NCBI GenBank assembly: GCA_963784065.1 | Contig: CAWAQA010000004.1 | Span: forward strand, 62,001-126,000 | From: CAWAQA01 sp963784065 | GTDB lineage: Bacteria; Acidobacteriota; Vicinamibacteria; Vicinamibacterales; UBA2999 | Length of the DNA stretch: 64,000 bases | Direction: 5' to 3' | Program-made: the position numbers and the translations under genes | Part shown: one piece after another, positions 57,211 to 64,000 of the stretch | Layout: each line of letters starts with the position of its first letter | Numbering within the stretch: the first letter of the stretch is position 1 | The notes under the pieces: generated by a model | What the model saw: only the letters and a program-made list of their open reading frames with translations | What the model was told of the DNA's origin: nothing | Databases searched by the model: none

Positions 57211-59510
57211 ATGGCTCTCACGCTACGCGAGAACACGGCGCCGTCGAAACCGGTGGCCTCGCCGCCGCGGCCGGAGTCTGCGCCGCCGCAGGGGCGCAAG
57301 CCGTTCCGCGACAACACGAAGCTGCTGCTGCTCGGCATCGCCATCCTCGTGGCGCTGCTCGGCGGGCTGCTGACGCTGGCGAGCCGCTCCACCACGCTCG
57401 CCCCCGATTTCCTCACCGAGTTCGTCCTCTACGCGCTCTCCGCGACGAACCTGACGATGCTCGTCGCGCTGGTGTTCGTGCTGGCGCGCAACATCGTCAA
57501 GCTGGTCGTCGAGCGGCGCCGGGCGCTGCCGTTCGCGCGGTTCCGCGCCAAGCTGGTGACGGTCCTGCTCGGGATGACGCTCATTCCCGCCGTGCTCGTC
57601 CTGCTCGTCGGCAGCGAGCTGATTCGCAACAGCGTGGACCGCTGGTTCAACGCGCCGATGGACGAGATGCTCACCTCGGCCAACGCGATTGCCGGCGACT
57701 ACTACCAGGAGCAGCAGCGGCTGGTGTCGGAGCAGGCGCAGCGGCTGGCGCGCGATCTCGCCGCCACCGACCTCACCGCGGCGGATCCCGGGCGCGTGCG
57801 CGATCTGGTCGACCCCCGACGTCCTCCAGGAACGCATCGAGCTCGTCGAGGTCTACCGTGTCGGTGCCGGCGCCGGCGGCATCACGCAGGTGGTACCGGT
57901 CGTCGACGTCGCGGCGTCCACGCTGCCGCGCGAATACTCGAGGGCGTCGGCCGACCGGCTCGCCGAACGGACGGCGGTGGCCGCGTCGGAGGTGGCGATG
58001 AACGAGCAGTTGTCGAACGGCGGCGAGCTGATCCGCACCGCCGTCCCCATCCGCTCGTCGCCGAACGGCCCCGTCCGCGGCGTCGTCATCGCCAGCCAGT
58101 ACCTGACCGGTCAGTTCGCCGCGCGGGCGCGCGGCATGACCAACGCCTACGAGAGCTACCAGCAGCTCCGCGTCCTGCGGCGGCCGCTCACCGGCGTCTA
58201 TCTCTCGTTCTTCCTCATGCTGACGCTGATGATTCTCGTCGCCGCCACGTGGATGGGGCTGTACCTGGCGAAGCGCATCACGCGGCCGGTGCAGATGCTC
58301 GCCACCGCGGCGAAAGAGATTGGCGCCGGGCATCTCGATCACCGCGTGGTGCCGGAGACGGCCGACGAGTTCGGCTCGCTCATCGACGCCTTCAACCGCA
58401 TGGCGGGCGAGCTGTCGGCCAGCCGCCGCCGCCTCGAACGCTCGTCGGTGGAGCTGGAGAAGAAGCATCACGAGGTCGAAGGCCGCCGCCGCTACGTCGA
58501 GACGGTGCTCGACCGCATCGCCACGGGCGTCGTCTCGGTGGACGCGGCCGGCCGCATCCGCACGGCGAATTCCGCCGCGTCGCGGCTCCTCGGCGTGGAC
58601 GCGAGCGTCATCGGGCTGCCGGCGGCGGACGTGCTCGGCGTGACGGAGCTCAAGCCGCTGGCGACGCTCATCGACGAGGCGTCACGCAGCCGCGATGACG
58701 CCCGGCCGCAGGAAGTGGCGATCACGCGCGGCGGGCGCGACCTGCATCTGGCGGTGATGACCACGCCGCTTCGCCGCGACGACGGTCTCTCCGACGGGCG
58801 TCGTCGTCGTCTTCGACGACGTGACGCCACTCATTCGCGCGCAGAAGGTGGCGGCCTGGCGCGAGGTCGCGCGGCGGCTGGCGCACGAGATCAAGAACCC
58901 GCTGACGCCGATCCAGCTCTGCGCCGAGCGCATGCGGCGTCACTTCTCGGGCGCGCCCGAGCAGACGCGCGGGCTCGTCGAGGAGTGCACGGCGACCATC
59001 GTCGGCGAGGTGGAGTCGCTGAAGGAGCTCGTTGACGAGTTCTCGCAGTTTGCGCGGATGCCGGCGCCGCGCGCGACGTCCACCGACCTGCACGCGCTGC
59101 TGACCGATGCGCTGAGCCTGTACACCGGCATCTTCTCGGACGTGGAGCTGACCCCGAGGTTCGCGGCCGCGCTGCCGAGGGTCTCGGTCGATCCCGAGCA
59201 GATGCGGCGCGTGATCATCAACCTCGTGGACAACGCCATCGAGGCGATGAACCAGCGCGGCACGATCGAGATCGAAACCCAGCACGAGCCGGCCAACAAT
59301 CTCGTGCGCATCGTGATCGCGGATGACGGCCCGGGCATTCCCGCGCCGGAGCGGGACAAGCTGTTCCTGCCCTATTACTCGACGAAGCAGCGCGGCAGCG
59401 GCCTCGGCCTCGCGATCGTCCGCCGCATCGTCGCCGAGCACGGCGGCAGCATCGACGTGACCGACAACGAGCCGCGCGGAACGCGCTTCGCGATCGAACT
59501 TCCTGCGTAG
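57211..59510 (+). CDS. NtrY-like sensor histidine kinase, two frame breaks
   Basis: ATG 57211. After a Pro-rich start come two membrane helices (NTKLLLLGIAILVALLGGLLTLA; TEFVLYALSATNLTMLVALVFVLA) and a third (LVTVLLGMTLIPAVLVLLVG), then a periplasmic domain. Shifts near 57813 and 58797 restore the fourth helix (LSFFLMLTLMILVAATWMGLYLA), a HAMP domain, a PAS domain, H-box RRLAHEIKNPLTPIQL, N-box NLVDNAIEAM and G-boxes DDGPGIP and GSGLGLAI. This is the NtrY architecture of about 765 residues. It should phosphorylate the response regulator encoded downstream, in nitrogen or redox control. Confidence 0.9.
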
Positions 59511-59679
59511 CAACTCCCACATGCCGCGACGCAACCACATCGAGGTCGCTGGGAGTCAGAGTGCACAGATCGATTCCGAATTGAATCGAACGTCCTGCAT
59601 GAGCACACATCTGCCGATACCGGATCCCGATCGATGTCCTCGGCGCTGTGCCGCCGGCATCGAGTTGGAATGGCTGTGA

Positions 59680-61068
<1,389 letters not shown>

Positions 61069-61092
61069 CCCGAGGTCGTTCGCCCCGACGGG

Positions 61093-61200
61093 CCACAGAG
61101 ACGCAGAGACACGGAGATACCGAGGCCGACAATGCGTTGGCAGATGGGGCGAAAATCAGATCGGGCTATTGATTTTCTTTGTGTCTCGGTCTCTCTGTGG
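61093..61200. repeat. Octad array palindrome (CACAGAGAC element B)
   Basis: Left arm 61093-61117 is built of 8-base units CACAGAGA, CGCAGAGA, CACGGAGA. Right arm 61176-61200 is its inverse, matching at 20 of 25 positions. An inner 8-bp pair GAAAATCA / TGATTTTC (61151-61158, 61170-61177) gives a second stem. It resembles the element at 5159 in arm and end sequence. It lies between the NtrX-like gene and the convergent ftcD gene. Confidence 0.75.
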
Positions 61201-61211
61201 TTCGTGGTGCG

Positions 61212-62113
61212 TCACGATTGCGTCTCCCGCAATTTCGTCTCGAGCACTTGTTTCGGGTCGAAGCGCTCGAGCTGCAGCAGGTACTCCGCGGTGCTGACGA
61301 GCGCAGCGGCGGGCACGAGCCCGACGATTTCGCTTTCCAGCACGTTGACGCCATAACGGGCCGCCTCGCGTTTCACGACTTCGAAGACGCGGAACATCGG
61401 CGTCTTCTCGTAGTTCGTCAGGTTCATGGACACCTGCACGATGCCGCGGTCCTCGATCGCGATGCCCATGGCCTTCACGTAGCGGAACCCACCGCTGCTG
61501 TGGCGGATGGCGGCGGCGATCTTCCTGGCCACGTCGAGCCGATCGGTCGCGAGGTTGATGTTGTAAGCGATGAGCGCCATGCGCGCCCCGATGACCGAGG
61601 CACCGGCGGTGGGGTGCGGGACGGGCGGACCGAAGTCCGGCGCCCACTCGGGCTTCGCCATCTTGGCCGGCAGTCCCTCGAACTCGCCGCGGCGGATGTC
61701 CTCGAGGTTGCGCCGCTCGGGCCGCGACGCCGCGTCCTCATAGAGATAGACGGGCACGTTGAACCGGTCCGCCACCGCTGCCGCCGTCTCCTTGCCAATG
61801 CCACGCACTCGTCCATCGTCACGCCTTCAATCGGAATGAAGGGCACGACGTCGACGGCCCCGAGGCGCGGATGCTCTCCCGAGTGCGACCGCAGATCGAT
61901 GGTCCTGGTGGCGGCCTCGAACAACGCGAGGACGGCGTCCTTGAGCGGCGCCGTTTCGCCCGCGAGTGTCAGCACCGACCGGTTGTGCGATGCATCGGAC
62001 GAGAAGTCGAGCACGCGAACGCCCGGCACGCGGCGAACCTCGTCGACGATGGTGGCGACGACCTCGGGGCGGCGTCCCTCGCTGATATTGGGAACGCATT
62101 CGATGATCGGCAT
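61212..62113 (-). CDS. ftcD: Glutamate formimidoyltransferase, one frame break
   Basis: ATG 62113 begins MPIIECVPNISEGRRPEVV, the family signature. SDASHNRSVLTLAGE and HPRLGAVDVVPFIPIEGVT follow; after a shift near 61805 GIGKETAAAVADRFNVPVYLYEDAASRP and INLATDRLDVARKIAAAIR continue to the stop at 61212. About 300 residues, the length of the stand-alone formiminotransferase without a cyclodeaminase domain. It transfers the formimino group of N-formimino-glutamate to tetrahydrofolate in histidine breakdown. No hut genes are nearby. Confidence 0.92.
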
Positions 62114-62135
62114 CGCCGTGGGTTTTACCACAGCA

Positions 62136-62271
62136 GGCAGCGGGCAGCCGGCAGCTGGCAGCGGGCAGTAGGCAGAAGGCCGGGCAGGACCGGGAAGGTG
62201 CAAATGCGGCGATACGGATCGCCGTCCGCCGTGCCCAGCGTTCATGTCGACTGCCGGCTGCCTGCTGCCGG
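62136..62271. repeat. Heptad GGCAGNN array with inverted CTGCC array
   Basis: Six in-phase 7-base units of the form GGCAGNN fill 62136-62177. Three units of the inverse CTGCCNN fill 62251-62271. They flank 73 bases without a credible frame in the spacer upstream of ftcD and of the 62357 gene. The arms can pair as a long stem. Confidence 0.75.
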
Positions 62272-62356
62272 CCTCTGATGGCCGTAATTCGTTGACCCGT
62301 GCAGGGTTTTGCCCGATAATCGCTGCGGCGCGACATCCCCCGTCCTGCCAATCCTG

Positions 62357-63163
62357 ATGTCCGATTCGTCCCCAGCCAGTGCAGGCGGCGCGAACCCCGA
62401 CGCGGACCGAGACGCCCGCATCGAACAGCTGCTTCTTTCCGGCCTCGACCAGTACTTCGACGGCCACTACCAGCAGGCGATCAACATCTGGACGCGGGTC
62501 GTGTTCCTCGAACGCGGCCACAGCCGCGCCCGCGCGTACATCGAGCGCGCGCGGAGCGCGATGGCCGAACGCCAGCGCGAGTGCGAGGAGCTCGTCCACA
62601 ACGGCATCGACGCCTACAACGCCGGCGACGTCACCACGGCGCGCGATCTGTTGACGAGAGCCGTGGAGCAGGGTGGGCCGACCGACTCGGCCCTCGTATT
62701 CCTCGATCGCCTCAGCAGGGTGAGCGGCCCTTCGACGTTCGAAGCACCGCGCGGGAGCATGTCGGCGCGTGCCATCCTCGACACCTCCGCGCCGCCCCAG
62801 GCGCGCCGCGCATCGGGATGGGTGCCCACCATCCTGATGAGCGCGGCGGTGGCGACCGCGGTGCTGACCGCCACGCTTTCGCTTGTCTCATGGTTCACCG
62901 CCCCGTCCGCCTCGCCGGCGGCTGCGCCGGAACGCACGGCGGTCGAGCCGCTGCCCGTCGTGCGGTCGTCGGAGATCCTGCTCGCCCGGGCACGATCGCT
63001 CTACTCGGACGGGCACCTGCGCGACGCGTTGCGCGCGCTCGCGCGGATCGACGCCGCCGACCCGATGCGGCCTGAAGCCGATCGCCTTCGCGCCGATGTG
63101 CAGCGCGCCCTGCTCGCCGCCGCGACCGGATCCCCGCAGCCGAGGCTCGGGGCGCGTCCATGA
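62357..63163 (+). CDS. TPR-containing single-pass membrane protein
   Basis: A 268-aa protein from ATG 62357; the frame opens at 62309 but the first codons there are not convincing. TPR-like helices fill the first 120 residues (LLLSGLDQYFDGHYQQAINIWTRVVFLERGHSRARAYIERA; GIDAYNAGDVTTARDLLTRAVE). A membrane helix (VPTILMSAAVATAVLTATLSLVSWF) follows, then a periplasmic TPR-like end (LLARARSLYSDGHLRDALRALARIDAAD). I recognise no named family. Its TGA overlaps the start of the next gene, so the two are coupled. Confidence 0.7.
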   Translation: MSDSSPASAGGANPDADRDARIEQLLLSGLDQYFDGHYQQAINIWTRVVFLERGHSRARAYIERARSAMAERQRECEELVHNGIDAYNAGDVTTARDLLTRAVEQGGPTDSALVFLDRLSRVSGPSTFEAPRGSMSARAILDTSAPPQARRASGWVPTILMSAAVATAVLTATLSLVSWFTAPSASPAAAPERTAVEPLPVVRSSEILLARARSLYSDGHLRDALRALARIDAADPMRPEADRLRADVQRALLAAATGSPQPRLGARP

Positions 63164-64000
63164 AATGCCCGAAGTGCGCCTACCTGGGATTTGAGACGGC
63201 CGATCGCTGCAAGAACTGCGGATACGACTTCTCGTTGACGTCGGCGACGCTGCCGTCCGCACCCGTTCCGGACCTCAGCATAGACCTGCCTGCGGGCCGC
63301 GCATCGCCGCCGCCGTTCTGGCTCGACGAAATCGACGAGGCAGCCGGAAAGCCGGCGCCAGCCGCGCCGGCGGACTCTTCGAGCCGCGGCGAGCGCGCGA
63401 AGGCAGCGCCGGCGCTGCCGCTCTTCAGGCGAGCGGGCGCAGACGACGACGATCAGCCATTGATCAAGCTCCCGCCAGCGCCTCGCGCGCCATTGTCGGT
63501 GCGAAAGACGCCCGACACGCCGCGGCTGCGAGGGATGGCGAGACCGACGCCGCCTGTCGAGGCAGAACCGGTCCTGCAATTCGCGGACGAGACGGTCCCC
63601 CTTGCCGATCTTCCGACTCAGAGACGAACCGGTCGATGATTTGGCGCCGTTCCGGCCACGCCGTTTGCCGGCACGCGATGCGCATGGCGCGCCGGGTGGC
63701 GCCGGCGCGCGGATCGGCGCCGCGGTCATCGATCACCTGATCCTGTTTGCCATCGACGCAGGCGTCGTCTACTTCACGCTGCGGATGGCGGGGCTCCCGC
63801 TGGCGGATTGGCGCGTCCTGCCGGCGATGCCGCTGCTCGCGTTCCTGATCCTCCTGAAGTTTGCCTACTTCTGCGCGTTCACCGCGGTCGGCGGCCAGAC
63901 GATCGGCAAGATGGCGCTCGGCATCCGCGTCGTGACCGACGACAACATGGCCGTGGACGGGGCCTGCGCACTCCGCCGGACGATAGCCGGAGTGGCCGCG
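63160..64000 (+). CDS. Zinc-ribbon and RDD-family membrane protein, 3' end missing
   Basis: ATG 63160 overlaps the previous stop (ATGA). The N-terminus CPKCAYLGFETADRCKNCGYDFSL is a four-cysteine zinc ribbon. A proline/alanine-rich linker of about 130 residues follows. A one-base shift near 63618 joins PVDDLAPFRPRRLPARDAHG to an RDD domain (GARIGAAVIDHLILFAIDAGVVYF with R and D in the first helix; GGQTIGKMALGIRVV). The end of the window cuts the last helices. RDD proteins are poorly characterised membrane proteins, some acting as ion exchangers or insertase-like factors. Confidence 0.78.

Noticed and set aside
62131..62271. CRISPR-like array
   Set aside because: Units are 7 bases with no spacers of regular length and no cas genes nearby; it is a short tandem repeat.

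Overview
The window is GC-rich DNA from a soil-type bacterium, most likely Acidobacteriota and probably class Vicinamibacteria. The pointers are an Oar-like TonB-dependent receptor with an N-terminal carboxypeptidase-regulatory domain, neighbouring DUF6152 and DUF6644-type genes, a family of exported proteins with a GKPDLSGxW motif, a VWFA-related exported protein, a cyanobacterial-type long IspH, and bacterial enhancer-binding proteins (EBPs) with GAF or TPR sensory regions. This placement is inference from protein families. No rRNA, tRNA, CRISPR array, transposase or phage gene was seen.

Layout. (1) 1-13.9 kb, all on +: an exported substrate-handling cluster with a DUF6351 alpha/beta hydrolase, DUF6152, two DUF6644-like membrane proteins, three PDLSGxW paralogues, an exported metallo-beta-lactamase-fold hydrolase, a 976-aa TonB-dependent receptor, and a 721-aa protein combining a regulatory-like fold, one CxxCH haem site and a propeller-like region. 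(2) 13.9-25.7 kb, mostly -: M1 aminopeptidase, two sigma-54 EBPs, an alpha/beta hydrolase lacking its serine, a PilZ-like protein and glucose-6-phosphate isomerase. (3) 25.8-31.2 kb, +: an SGNH esterase next to a YbbA/YbbP-type ABC exporter, a DksA-like protein, a ferritin-like protein and FolK. (4) 31.2-38.0 kb, -: a Spy-like / TolC / adaptor / RND efflux operon. (5) 38-41 kb: a small exported protein behind a consensus sigma-54 promoter, IspH, and an ECF sigma/anti-sigma pair. (6) 41-52 kb, +: GatB, FtsE-FtsX, a glycerate kinase, RNase R, a VWA protein, a TonB protein and a hydrolase, with tatA on -. (7) 52.3-55.6 kb, -: purC, a Fis-like regulator and groES-groEL with a CIRCE operator. (8) 55.7-64 kb: a LPG-synthase-type membrane protein, NrdR, NtrY/NtrX-like two-component genes, glutamate formimidoyltransferase (-), a TPR membrane protein and an RDD-family protein running off the end.

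Many conserved genes (groL, groS, purC, rnr, ftsE, ntrY, ftcD, the M1 peptidase) are split by one-base frameshifts in otherwise intact proteins. Breaks are spread over functionally unrelated essential genes, so I treat them as indel errors in the assembly and annotate the full span. The approximate position of each break is given.

Regulation is unusually readable: a CIRCE operator lies in the stop codon of the gene upstream of groESL, one locus has an exact -24/-12 promoter, and there are several TTGAC-type promoters, three of them with an 18-bp spacer. Spacers between genes also carry several families of palindromic repeats: hairpins with the core CCGGCT-N2-AGCCGG after stop codons, GGCGGGTCC hairpins, and short 7- or 8-bp tandem arrays followed by their own reverse complement.
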